10,507 bases of DNA from Candidatus Aminicenantes bacterium UBA4085 (GTDB lineage: Bacteria; Acidobacteriota; Aminicenantia; Aminicenantales; UBA4085), in contig DFYJ01000070.1 of assembly GCA_002383325.1 (NCBI GenBank), forward strand, positions 1,386 through 11,892, in the 5' to 3' direction. The position numbers were made by a program, and so were the translations under genes. This document shows positions 1-6,241 of the stretch, piece after piece (position 1 is the first letter of the stretch; each line of letters starts with the position of its first letter). The notes below the pieces were generated by a model. It was not told where the DNA came from. It did not search any database and saw only the letters and a list, made by a program, of their open reading frames with translations.

Positions 1-206
1 CCATCCAGCGGCTCGGGGATGGATTCGGGCTCCGGCTGCGGAAGCTCGGCGGGCTTGGGGGCCCGGCTCGTCCGGCCGCACAATAGGCGCTTCAGCCGCG
101 ACCACCCGCTCGGCGGGACGTCGGCGTCCTCAATGGCGCAGGGCCGGCAGGTTTTGCGGGCCAGGACCGGGTCGCGGTCGGGCTCTTGGCGCTCGGAATC
201 GTCCAT
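1..206 (-). CDS. Partial unknown protein with an N-terminal CxxC motif
   Basis: Sixty-eight codons are open on the minus strand and run off the left edge, so the C-terminus is missing. The product starts MDDSERQEPDRDP, then has a C20-R-P-C23 pair and a third cysteine near residue 47, a basic stretch (SRLKRLLCGRTSR) and a Pro/Glu-rich segment. The CxxC could be half of a zinc site or a redox pair, but the visible part is too short to assign a family. GGAG lies 5 nt before the ATG, and a sigma70-like promoter lies just upstream and may even overlap that Shine-Dalgarno. No signal peptide or membrane segment is visible. A plus-strand frame (19..222) covers the same bases but lacks any recognisable domain. 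I do not recognise the gene. Confidence 0.5.
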   Translation of the reverse strand, partial: MDDSERQEPDRDPVLARKTCRPCAIEDADVPPSGWSRLKRLLCGRTSRAPKPAELPQPEPESIPEPLD

Positions 207-215
207 GGGAGCTCC

Positions 216-244
216 ATCTTAGGGGAAATCTCAGCCGAGCTCAA
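216..244 (-). promoter_or_regulatory. Sigma70-like promoter of the left partial gene
   Basis: Reading the minus strand, TTGAGC (239-244) is followed after exactly 17 bp by TAAGAT (216-221). The predicted transcription start is near 209, about 3 nt before the ATG, so the mRNA may be leaderless. Both hexamers match the consensus at 4 of 6 positions, so this is a plausible rather than firm call. Confidence 0.4.
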
Positions 245-252
245 GCCGTCCC

Positions 253-281
253 TTGTCAGGCGGGCCGTTTTCTGTTAACAT
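253..281 (+). promoter_or_regulatory. Sigma70-like promoter of rpoZ
   Basis: TTGTCA (253-258) and TAACAT (276-281) are separated by exactly 17 bp on the plus strand. The predicted start is near 288, giving a leader of about 35 nt that contains the AAGGAG ribosome-binding site of rpoZ at 308-313. The site lies in the 116-bp divergent gap between the left partial gene and rpoZ. Confidence 0.55.
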
Positions 282-322
282 AGGGGCCCTTTCTCACTAT
301 CCTACCCAAGGAGATCGCGCCT

Positions 323-682
323 TTGCAGACGTATGGTAAGCTCGACAGCAAGTTCCGTTTCGTCATCGTGGCGTCCAAGCGAGCCAAGCAGCTTCTCAAA
401 GGCGCCAAGGTCAAGATCCGGACCAAGTCCCGCAACCCCATCCGCATAGCCCAGACCGAGGTGCGGGCGGGGCTGGTCGACTTCGACATCCTTCAGGCCC
501 GGCCTGAGGACCTCCTGGAGGCCGACGAGCAGGTCTTCACCCCCGACGATGAAGCCGACGACCTCGATGCCGTCGCCGGCGGCGACGACGAAGCCGAAGA
601 GGGCGCCGAGCCGGGCGAGGAGGAGGGGGCCGAGTTCGACGAGCTGCCGGACGAGGACGGCGAGGACCGCGGCGACGAGTGA
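323..682 (+). CDS. rpoZ: RNA polymerase omega subunit with a long acidic tail
   Basis: The 119-residue product matches the omega subunit, which binds the beta' subunit and helps assemble and stabilise RNA polymerase. The family core is residues 8-55: an SKFRFVIVASKRAKQL segment equivalent to the conserved RF-LVxxAxxRARQL helix of omega, followed by the N-P-I-R-I-A-x-x-E-V-R-A-G segment. The start is TTG at 323, chosen because AAGGAG (308-313) lies 9 nt upstream; the ATG at 333 is out of frame. From about residue 60 on, roughly half of the residues are Asp or Glu, giving a tail about as long as the core. E. coli omega, about 90 residues, has a much shorter end. The last 190 bp overlap the CYTH gene antisense. 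The core assignment is firm; the role of the tail is unknown. Confidence 0.85.
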   Translation: MQTYGKLDSKFRFVIVASKRAKQLLKGAKVKIRTKSRNPIRIAQTEVRAGLVDFDILQARPEDLLEADEQVFTPDDEADDLDAVAGGDDEAEEGAEPGEEEGAEFDELPDEDGEDRGDE

Positions 683-1203
683 GTCGTCCCCTCCGGATAG
701 CCGGCCTCGGCCAGCATCCGGACGTAGCTCTTGATGATCCAATCCCGGGAAGGCAGATCCAGTTTTTCGGCCAGCCGGGCGATAGCCGGCCGCTCACCCT
801 CCAGCTCGACGAAATATCCCAGCGCCGTCTCATCCAGGGACACGGTCACCTTGTCCAAGCGCAGATCCGTGCGCAGCTTGGCGTAGCGGAAGACCGGCCG
901 CAGCCCCAGCCGCTGCAGGATCCGGCGGGCTTCCCGTAAGCCGCGGACCTCCGTCTCGAACTCCTCCCGGGCTTTGAAGCGGCGCTCTTTCCCGGCCGGG
1001 CCCTTGAAGGTCAGATAGACCCGCCGTCTGGCCAGCCGCAGCCGCAGGGCGCAGCCGGTTTCGCGGAGTCGACCATCGGGAAAATCGAACAGGACATTGC
1101 TCTCGGGGTGTCGTTCTCTGCGGATTTCGGCGCCCAGGGACAGAAGCTTGGAGCGGAAGGCCTTGGGATCGGGGATCCGGACCTTGATCTCGTTTTCCAT
1201 CAT
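493..1203 (-). CDS. CYTH domain protein (CyaB-type class IV cyclase / triphosphate tunnel hydrolase)
   Basis: The 236-residue product carries a CYTH domain at residues 3-172. The signature E3-x-E5-x-K7 is present, followed by the expected alternating charged strands: R54/R56, K67, E81/E83/E85, K109/R111, D124 and E133-x-E135. Family members bind a linear triphosphate and divalent metal inside a beta-tunnel. They act as adenylate cyclases (CyaB), thiamine triphosphatases or inorganic triphosphatases, and sequence alone does not choose between these. ATG at 1203 is preferred over ATG at 1200 because AGAGG lies about 10 nt upstream; the stop codon of the prenyl synthase gene ends 1 nt before it, so translation is probably coupled. 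Residues after about 172 form a 65-residue Ser-rich, low-complexity tail that reads antisense through the acid tail of rpoZ. The domain call is firm, the tail doubtful. Confidence 0.8.
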   Translation of the reverse strand: MMENEIKVRIPDPKAFRSKLLSLGAEIRRERHPESNVLFDFPDGRLRETGCALRLRLARRRVYLTFKGPAGKERRFKAREEFETEVRGLREARRILQRLGLRPVFRYAKLRTDLRLDKVTVSLDETALGYFVELEGERPAIARLAEKLDLPSRDWIIKSYVRMLAEAGYPEGTTHSSPRSSPSSSGSSSNSAPSSSPGSAPSSASSSPPATASRSSASSSGVKTCSSASRRSSGRA

Positions 1204-1204
1204 G

Positions 1205-2221
1205 TCACTTGTTCCTCTCGAGAACGACGGCGACAAGGCCCGCGAGGGCTTCCCGCGCATCTCCGGCCGGCATGCCTTCCAGACTCGATCCGGCTTCGGC
1301 CGCGCTCCGGCGGGCCTCCTTGAACGTCGCCTCGAGGGAGCCCGTCCGGCGGACCTTGTCCAGGACTTCGGGCACCGCCGCGGCATCGCCCGCCGCCACG
1401 CGGCCGGCCGCCTTCCTCAGGGTCTCCCGGTCCGGCTCCGTCAGTCGTTCCAGACAGCGGATGAGAGGCAGGGTGGCGCGGCCTTCTCTCAGATCGGAGA
1501 GCACGGGCTTGCCCAGGGCGGCCGCATCGCCGGAGTAGTCCAGCCAGTCGTCGATGATCTGAAAGCACAGCCCCAAACGGCGGCCGAAAGCTTCCAGGTC
1601 CCCGGCCTGAGCCGGCGAAGCCCCGCCGATCTCCGCCCCGATCCGGCAGGCGCCGGCGAAGAGGGAGGCCGTCTTCTTGTCCAGAATGTCCAGGTAGACC
1701 GGCTCCGGGATATCCGTCCGGCCGCGCCAGGAAGCTTCGATGAGCTCACCTTCGACCATCTTGGCCGTCACATCGGCCAGGACATCGATCAAGCCGTGCC
1801 GGCGGGTGCGGAGCGATCGCAGGATGGTCCGAATATAGAGGTAGTCGCCGAGAAGGACGGTGATGTTGGAGCCCCAGCGGACATGGACCGCGGTCTGGCC
1901 ACGCCGGCGGTCGGAGCCGTCGACGATGTCGTCGTGGATGAGGCTGGCCGTATGGATGGATTCGACCATGGCCGCCCAGAAGACGGCCTCATCGGAGGGG
2001 GGAGCGAAGAGACGATGGCCGAGAAGCAGCAGGGCCGGCCTTATGCGCTTGCCGCCCAGCCGGAAGAGATAATCGCCGATCTCGCTCAGAAGGGGATTGG
2101 CCGAAGGAGCGGATTGGGCCAGCTCGACTTCGACCCGCTCGAGATCGGCCGAAACGGGGCGGAAGAGACGATGCAGGGTGTCGGCGACGGGCGGCTTGTC
2201 CATTCCAGGGGGGCTCATCAT
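1205..2221 (-). CDS. Polyprenyl diphosphate synthase (IspB/HepT type, trans-prenyltransferase)
   Basis: The 338-residue product is an all-alpha trans-isoprenyl diphosphate synthase that condenses isopentenyl diphosphate onto an allylic primer. GGKRIRP (56-62) and the two aspartate-rich motifs DDIVD (97-101) and DDWLD (224-228) are intact, with K182/T184 and the SDLREG-x-x-TLPLI segment also present. Alanine 92, five residues before the first DDxxD, is small, which in this family usually goes with long-chain products such as heptaprenyl or octaprenyl for quinone side chains; this is inference. I chose ATG at 2221 because its second and third bases plus the next base form the TGA stop of tatD (ATGA overlap), implying coupling; ATG at 2218 and 2203 are in frame alternatives, and none has a strong Shine-Dalgarno. 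The downstream gene is CYTH, 1 nt away. Confidence 0.88.
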   Translation of the reverse strand: MMSPPGMDKPPVADTLHRLFRPVSADLERVEVELAQSAPSANPLLSEIGDYLFRLGGKRIRPALLLLGHRLFAPPSDEAVFWAAMVESIHTASLIHDDIVDGSDRRRGQTAVHVRWGSNITVLLGDYLYIRTILRSLRTRRHGLIDVLADVTAKMVEGELIEASWRGRTDIPEPVYLDILDKKTASLFAGACRIGAEIGGASPAQAGDLEAFGRRLGLCFQIIDDWLDYSGDAAALGKPVLSDLREGRATLPLIRCLERLTEPDRETLRKAAGRVAAGDAAAVPEVLDKVRRTGSLEATFKEARRSAAEAGSSLEGMPAGDAREALAGLVAVVLERNK

Positions 2222-3105
2222 AACACGCGCCCGGGTGGGGATCCAACCGGGTGCGGAGGCGCCGCCGACGGCTCCGGGCGCCCCGTGACCCGGGCAAAGC
2301 CGAGACGGACGGCGGCTGCCAGCTCGGCCGGATCGAGGCCTCTCAATCCGGCCAGGAGGCGGAGTGTCGCGGCGGCGAAGGCCGGCTCGTTGCGCTTGAC
2401 GCTCCCCCGATAGGGGACCGGGACCAGGTAGGGAGCGTCGGTCTCGATCAAAAGGCGCTCGAGGGGGATGCCGGCGGCGACGGTTCTCAGATCTCCAGCC
2501 TTGGGAAAGGTCAGGATGCCGGAGAAGGAAATCCAAAAGCCGCGATCGATCATAGCCGCGGCGAAGGCCGCATCCTCGGTGAAGCAGTGCAGGATGCCGC
2601 CGCGGCCGAACTTCGCCGCGTCGACCGCGGCCAGGACGTCCCCGGCCGCCAGGCGGCTGTGAATGATGACGGGCAGGCTGAGCGAATCGGCCAGGGCCAG
2701 CTGGTCGGCAAAGACCCTCCGCTGGTCGGGACGGGGCGAGAGGTCGTAGTGGTAGTCGAGGCCGATTTCTCCGACGGCGACGATGTCCTTCTCCCGAGCC
2801 AATCCCTCGAGGACTTTGATCCTGGCCGGCCCCCAGTCCTTGGCCAGGTGCGGATGGACGCCGGCCGCTAGCAAAATGGAAGGCCGGCCGGAAGCCATGT
2901 CCCGGCCGATGCGGAGGCTGCGCTCGGAGAGCGCGTCGAGGGGAACGAGGATCCTCTCGACGCCGGCCGCGGCGGCCCGTCGCAGGACGTCCTCCCGGTC
3001 CGGGTCGAACTCATCCATATCCAGGTGGGCGTGGGTGTCGGGGAAGGTGAAGCCGGGTTGGGCCGCGGCCCGGAGACCAGGATCAAGAGGGGATTCAGGG
3101 ATCAT
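2218..3105 (-). CDS. tatD: TatD family metal-dependent hydrolase (DNase)
   Basis: The 295-residue product is a cytosolic TatD-type amidohydrolase-fold enzyme; characterised members are metal-dependent nucleases. All family landmarks are present in order: DTHAHLD (23-29, ligands H25 and H27), GVHPH (82-86), GEIGLDYHY with E113, IIHSR with H149, HCF with H173, and ETDAPYL with D223. The first 20 residues are an extension relative to typical members, which begin almost directly at the D-x-H motif, but no in-frame alternative start exists. The last 20 residues are Pro-rich and lie outside the domain. No good Shine-Dalgarno precedes the ATG (only GAG), and an intrinsic terminator ends 8 nt upstream. 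The gene overlaps the prenyl synthase start by 4 nt. The family is firm; the physiological substrate is not known from the sequence. Confidence 0.9.
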   Translation of the reverse strand: MIPESPLDPGLRAAAQPGFTFPDTHAHLDMDEFDPDREDVLRRAAAAGVERILVPLDALSERSLRIGRDMASGRPSILLAAGVHPHLAKDWGPARIKVLEGLAREKDIVAVGEIGLDYHYDLSPRPDQRRVFADQLALADSLSLPVIIHSRLAAGDVLAAVDAAKFGRGGILHCFTEDAAFAAAMIDRGFWISFSGILTFPKAGDLRTVAAGIPLERLLIETDAPYLVPVPYRGSVKRNEPAFAAATLRLLAGLRGLDPAELAAAVRLGFARVTGRPEPSAAPPHPVGSPPGRVL

Positions 3106-3113
3106 GGGAGCTC

Positions 3114-3159
3114 AAAAAAAATCCCCAGCCCCATTTCCGTGAAGGAATGGGGATGGGGA
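3114..3159 (-). terminator. Rho-independent terminator of the DUF885 gene
   Basis: On the minus strand, a 16-bp GC-rich stem (3144-3159 with 3122-3138; one mismatch and one bulge) with a 5-nt loop (3139-3143) is followed directly by eight T residues (3121 down to 3114). It begins 20 nt after the DUF885 stop and ends 8 nt before the tatD start codon. This is a textbook intrinsic terminator. Confidence 0.9.
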
Positions 3160-3178
3160 GGGGATCACGGAGCCGGCT

Positions 3179-4939
3179 TCAGAGGCCCAGCTTGGACTTC
3201 AGCGATCGGAAGGGCAGAGGGCCCTGGCTCAGCAGCTTGGAAGCAAAGGCTTTCTTCGAAAAAGCCTGGCCCTCGGCCGCCTTGGCCTGCTTCTCGAGGT
3301 CCAGGATCTCCTGGTAGCCCATGTAGGGGTAGACGGCCTGGCCGGGGTTGAGGACGATCATGTCCCACTTGCGCTCGGCCTCGGCCTGGGTCATGAAGCC
3401 TTGCTTGGTCATGTAAGACACGACCTGCTCCTTGGTCATGTTGCCCTGATGGACGTTGAGCTCCATCTGGAAGTCGATGACCGCCTTGAGCATGAGCTTA
3501 AGCTGGTTGAGGCGCAGACGAAGGTCGTACTCGCCGTAGCCGGCATAGATGAACATGTCCTCGATATACAGCGGCCAACCGGCCATGAGAGGCTGGCTGG
3601 GGTAGAGCTTGCGCATGATGTTGGCGTTCTTGCGGGTGAGGGCGGCCGGGAAGTAGGAGCCCGGATAGACCCGCTCGATGGTCCAGAAGGGCAGATAGAA
3701 GCTCGTAAATTCCTCAAGCAGGCCGGTCGCCTTGTCCTCGGGCCAGTCGGCCGGGATGGGCTGGACCTGGACCCTGTAGGTTCCGGAAGCATCGTAAGGG
3801 GCGGGCCCATTGAGCTTCAGCCAGGTCAGGCCGCGCAGGTACGGATCCATCGTATCTATGGCCAGGTCGCCCTCGGGGACGTTCAGGAGCCCGGCCTTGG
3901 CGATAAACGCCTTGACGTCGGCGGCCGTGGTCCTGATCTTGTCGACCCACTCGGACCGGGTCATGTGGTCGCCCTTGATCATGTCCAAGACCGACTTGAT
4001 GACGTAGTTGCGGCCGGCTTCTTCACTGCCGGCGCTGACCTTATTCAGGTCGATGGCGGGGTACATGACCGGGAAGTAGGAGATGCAGATGATGGCCATG
4101 TCGCGCTTGATGTTGTTGATATCGGCCTTGGAGCGCTCGATCAGCTCCTGGATCATGATGTTGTTCTGACCCGTCAGCCGGAGGAGCTTGGCGTGGCCCT
4201 CGGGGCCGAGACGGAAGTTGCCGGTCGACTTAGCCAGCAGATCGCCGGCCAGGAAGCGGCCCCAATCCTCGACTGCGGCCGTGGCCTCGCCCAGGGCGGC
4301 CTGGAGCTTGCTCTTGCCTTCGCCCCCGGCCGATTGCAGGGCCGCCGGCAGCGCCGACTTGTAGAAGTCGAGGATGGCGGGCATCTGCTTGATGGCCGCG
4401 TCGGTGTATTCCTTGGGCGGGGTCTGGAGGTTCTCCTTAGCCTGCTTGATGAAGCCGGGCAGGGCCTTGGCCCGGGCCGCGGCGGCCAGAAGATTGGCGT
4501 CAGTGGGATCTTTCGCCAGGCCGCGCAGGCTGTCGAGGATGATCTCGTTGTAAAAGAGCGGATTGTACTGCTGTGAGGCCAGGCTCTCCAGGCGGAAAAG
4601 CTCGTAATCGATGGCGTCGAGCATCAGCTCGCGGTCGATCTTGGTCTCGGGGCTGAGCTTGTCGGCCGCGACCTTGGTCACCAGGTCCTTGTTAAAGGCG
4701 TCCAGGGCATTGCCGCGCTTCTCGATGGCGGCCTCGCTGAAGTCCTCCAGCTTGTCGGCGTATTTGCCATAGCCCGCCATCGTGCCGGCTGTGGGATAGA
4801 ACTTCCAGTATTCGTCCAGAAAGCCGTCGACGATTTTAATGAACTTGGCGTCCTCGCCGCTCTGGTGGGAGAGCAGCACTCCGCCTGTTCCGGCCAGGAT
4901 GGCGATCCCGCACAGCAGCAGGACGAGCTTTTTCCTCAT
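3179..4939 (-). CDS. Exported DUF885 family protein with degenerate metal-binding motifs
   Basis: The 586-residue product starts MRKKLVLLLCGIAILAG, a signal peptide or N-terminal anchor, so it should act outside the cytoplasm. The body matches DUF885 over its length, clearest in the C-terminal third: a YPG segment, GW-x-LY-x-E (454-460), MTKEQVVSYM and NPGQAVYPYMGYQEI. From memory of the family, members carry HExxPGH and EGWALY, the hallmarks of a zinc-peptidase-like site. Here the first reads E422-R-V-Y-P-G-S428 and the second A453-G-W-P-L-Y, so all expected metal and catalytic residues are replaced while the surrounding helices stay recognisable. The frame is intact, which argues for a maintained non-catalytic role rather than decay. 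ATG 4939 is chosen over ATG 4954 because AAGGAGGT lies between them. A sigma54 promoter lies upstream and an intrinsic terminator downstream. Confidence 0.8.
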   Translation of the reverse strand: MRKKLVLLLCGIAILAGTGGVLLSHQSGEDAKFIKIVDGFLDEYWKFYPTAGTMAGYGKYADKLEDFSEAAIEKRGNALDAFNKDLVTKVAADKLSPETKIDRELMLDAIDYELFRLESLASQQYNPLFYNEIILDSLRGLAKDPTDANLLAAAARAKALPGFIKQAKENLQTPPKEYTDAAIKQMPAILDFYKSALPAALQSAGGEGKSKLQAALGEATAAVEDWGRFLAGDLLAKSTGNFRLGPEGHAKLLRLTGQNNIMIQELIERSKADINNIKRDMAIICISYFPVMYPAIDLNKVSAGSEEAGRNYVIKSVLDMIKGDHMTRSEWVDKIRTTAADVKAFIAKAGLLNVPEGDLAIDTMDPYLRGLTWLKLNGPAPYDASGTYRVQVQPIPADWPEDKATGLLEEFTSFYLPFWTIERVYPGSYFPAALTRKNANIMRKLYPSQPLMAGWPLYIEDMFIYAGYGEYDLRLRLNQLKLMLKAVIDFQMELNVHQGNMTKEQVVSYMTKQGFMTQAEAERKWDMIVLNPGQAVYPYMGYQEILDLEKQAKAAEGQAFSKKAFASKLLSQGPLPFRSLKSKLGL

Positions 4940-4943
4940 GGAA

Positions 4944-4951
4944 ACCTCCTT
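4944..4951 (-). promoter_or_regulatory. Strong ribosome-binding site fixing the DUF885 start
   Basis: AAGGAGGT, a near-perfect complement of the 16S rRNA 3' end, sits 4 nt before ATG 4939. It lies inside the reading frame that would begin at ATG 4954, so the downstream start is the real one. Confidence 0.85.
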
Positions 4952-5068
4952 CATGGATGTGTAAAGAATATTACAGTCATAACAACCGAGGATATCTCCG
5001 GCATCCTATCATAGATGGGAAAAGGAATGCAATTTCCAGGGGAAAAGGCGAAGGGGAGGCGGACGGAG

Positions 5069-5101
5069 CCCGATTCACGCATGGATTGTCCCCGGTTCAC
5101 G
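5069..5101 (-). repeat. Two 11-bp direct repeats 22 bp apart in the DUF885 leader
   Basis: Read on the minus strand, CGTGAACCGGG (5101-5091) and CGTGAATCGGG (5079-5069) differ at one base. Their start-to-start distance is 22 bp, about two helical turns, and the first begins at +2 of the predicted sigma54 transcript. A dimeric regulator site or an RNA element is possible; chance cannot be excluded. Confidence 0.5.
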
Positions 5102-5112
5102 ATTGATAAGAC

Positions 5113-5129
5113 AGCAATTATCGTGCCAG
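5113..5129 (-). promoter_or_regulatory. Sigma54 (RpoN) -24/-12 promoter of the DUF885 gene
   Basis: The minus strand reads CTGGCACGATAATTGCT, matching the sigma54 consensus YTGGCACG-N4-TTGCW at every defined position, with GG at 5127/5126 and GC at 5115/5114. It lies 26 bp downstream of the fabH stop and points at the DUF885 gene. The predicted start is about 5102, giving a 163-nt leader. A bacterial enhancer-binding protein would be needed for activation; its site would fall within the end of fabH. Confidence 0.75.
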
Positions 5130-5154
5130 GGAAGGCGCCCGGGCCCAGCCCCGC

Positions 5155-6156
5155 TCACCAGCGCAGGACGGCGGAAGCCCAGGTGAAGCCTGAGCCGAAC
5201 GCGGTCATGACCACCAGGTTGCCGCGACGGATCTTCCCCTCTTTGATCGCTTCATCCAAGGCCAAGGGGATCGAGGCCGCGGTCGTATTGCCGTAGCGCT
5301 CGATGTTGCGGATAACCTTCTCGACCGGGATCTGGAGCTTCTTGGCCACCATCAGGGAGATGCGGTCATTGGCCTGATGGGGGATGAGCCAGTCGACGTC
5401 GCCGATGGCCAGCCCGTTGGCGGCCAGGCCGGCCTGGACCGCCTCGGGCATGCGCTCCGAGGCGTTGACGAAAACCCGCTTGCCGTCCATCCGGGGGAAG
5501 GCCAGCTTCTTGTCGACCAGCCCCTGGTGGACATAGGGCTTGTCCTTGATCGTGGGGTAGGGTTGCCAGAGCTCCTCGACGAACCTCCCGTCGGCCCAGA
5601 GATGGACCGAGAGCAGTCCTCGGCCGTCCTGGCCCTCATAGGGCTCGCAGAGGACGGCGCCTGCGCCGTCGCCGAAAAGGACCGCGGTGTCCCGGCCTTC
5701 GTCCGAGTAGTCGAGGTTGGTGGATTGGACCTCGGAGGCGACCAGAAGGATGCGCTTATAAGTGCCCGTGCGGATGAATTGGTCGGCCACCGACAGGCCA
5801 TAGAGGAAACCCGAGCATTGGTTGCGGATATCCAAGGCGCCGATGCCGGGCATGCCCAGCTTGGCTCCGATCTGGACTCCGATCCCGGGGAACGTGTAAT
5901 CGGGCGAGACGGTGGCCGCGATGAGGAAGTCGATGCTGGCGCGATCCACGCCCGCATCGGCGATGGCCCGCTCAGCCGCTTCGACGCCAAGGTCCGAGCT
6001 GCCTACGCCGGGCTCGACGTGGTGGCGGGTCTTGATGCCTGAGCGCTGCTGGATCCACTCTTCCGAGGTCGTCATCAGCTTTTCCAGATCGGCGTTGCTG
6101 ACGGTGCGCGGGGGGACGTAATGCCCGGTTCCGGTGATGATCGTGCGTCGGTTCAT
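5155..6156 (-). CDS. fabH: Beta-ketoacyl-ACP synthase III (KASIII)
   Basis: The 333-residue thiolase-fold enzyme condenses an acyl-CoA starter, typically acetyl-CoA, with malonyl-ACP to begin fatty acid synthesis. The catalytic triad is complete: C114 in IRNQCSGFLYGL, H260 in IPHQANDRI and N290 in GNTTAASIPLAL, with the oxyanion-side motif FGDGAGAV at 161-168 and C-terminal GSGFTWASAVLRW. It is some 16 residues longer than the E. coli enzyme, mainly through extra sequence between C114 and H260 (about 192-230). GAGG lies 6 nt before the ATG, and a perfect TATAAT is found upstream. It stands alone, without plsX, fabD, fabG or acpP beside it, so it may be one of several KASIII paralogues or serve a specialised starter unit. 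No intrinsic terminator is seen between it and the DUF885 gene. Confidence 0.92.
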   Translation of the reverse strand: MNRRTIITGTGHYVPPRTVSNADLEKLMTTSEEWIQQRSGIKTRHHVEPGVGSSDLGVEAAERAIADAGVDRASIDFLIAATVSPDYTFPGIGVQIGAKLGMPGIGALDIRNQCSGFLYGLSVADQFIRTGTYKRILLVASEVQSTNLDYSDEGRDTAVLFGDGAGAVLCEPYEGQDGRGLLSVHLWADGRFVEELWQPYPTIKDKPYVHQGLVDKKLAFPRMDGKRVFVNASERMPEAVQAGLAANGLAIGDVDWLIPHQANDRISLMVAKKLQIPVEKVIRNIERYGNTTAASIPLALDEAIKEGKIRRGNLVVMTAFGSGFTWASAVLRW

Positions 6157-6182
6157 GCGGCACCTCGGATAAGATGCTGTCC

Positions 6183-6188
6183 ATTATA
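6183..6188 (-). promoter_or_regulatory. Perfect -10 box upstream of fabH
   Basis: The minus strand has TATAAT 26 nt before the fabH ATG. The nearest good -35-like hexamer, TTGACC (6199-6204), is only 10 bp away. At 17-bp spacing the hexamer is TTTCGT, a poor match. The octamer ATTATAAT is self-complementary, so the same box also reads TATAAT on the plus strand (6185-6190). Confidence 0.5.
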
Positions 6189-6241
6189 ATGAAGTGGAGG
6201 TCAAAACGAAACGAAATGCGTTCCCATGTCCGGAAGACGCC

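Noticed and set aside
302..742. 146-codon minus-strand frame under rpoZ
   Set aside because: It is Leu/Gly/Val-rich sequence produced by the complement of acidic codons; there is no domain and rpoZ is clear on the plus strand.
1097..2413. 438-codon plus-strand open frame
   Set aside because: It is antisense to the prenyl synthase and CYTH genes, has no recognisable domain, and is explained by high GC keeping frames open.
3401..4576. 391-codon plus-strand open frame
   Set aside because: It is antisense to the DUF885 gene, with biased low-information composition and no ribosome-binding site or domain.
4940..4954. Upstream ATG for the DUF885 gene
   Set aside because: The strong Shine-Dalgarno lies between this ATG and ATG 4939, so the upstream codon is not the start.
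4963..5035. Sigma70 promoter candidates (TTGCAT with TAGGAT at 18 bp; an AT-rich TGTAATATT) for the DUF885 gene
   Set aside because: The hexamers match poorly or lack a partner; the sigma54 site nearby is much stronger, so they are not called.
5130..5150. GC-rich self-complementary stretch after fabH as a terminator
   Set aside because: There is no convincing long stem and no T-tract on the minus strand, so termination of fabH here is unsupported.
5203..5212. Palindrome GGTCATGACC about 105 bp upstream of the sigma54 start, a possible enhancer site
   Set aside because: It is fully explained by the coding sequence Val-Val-Met-Thr in fabH, and a single 10-bp palindrome is weak evidence without conservation.
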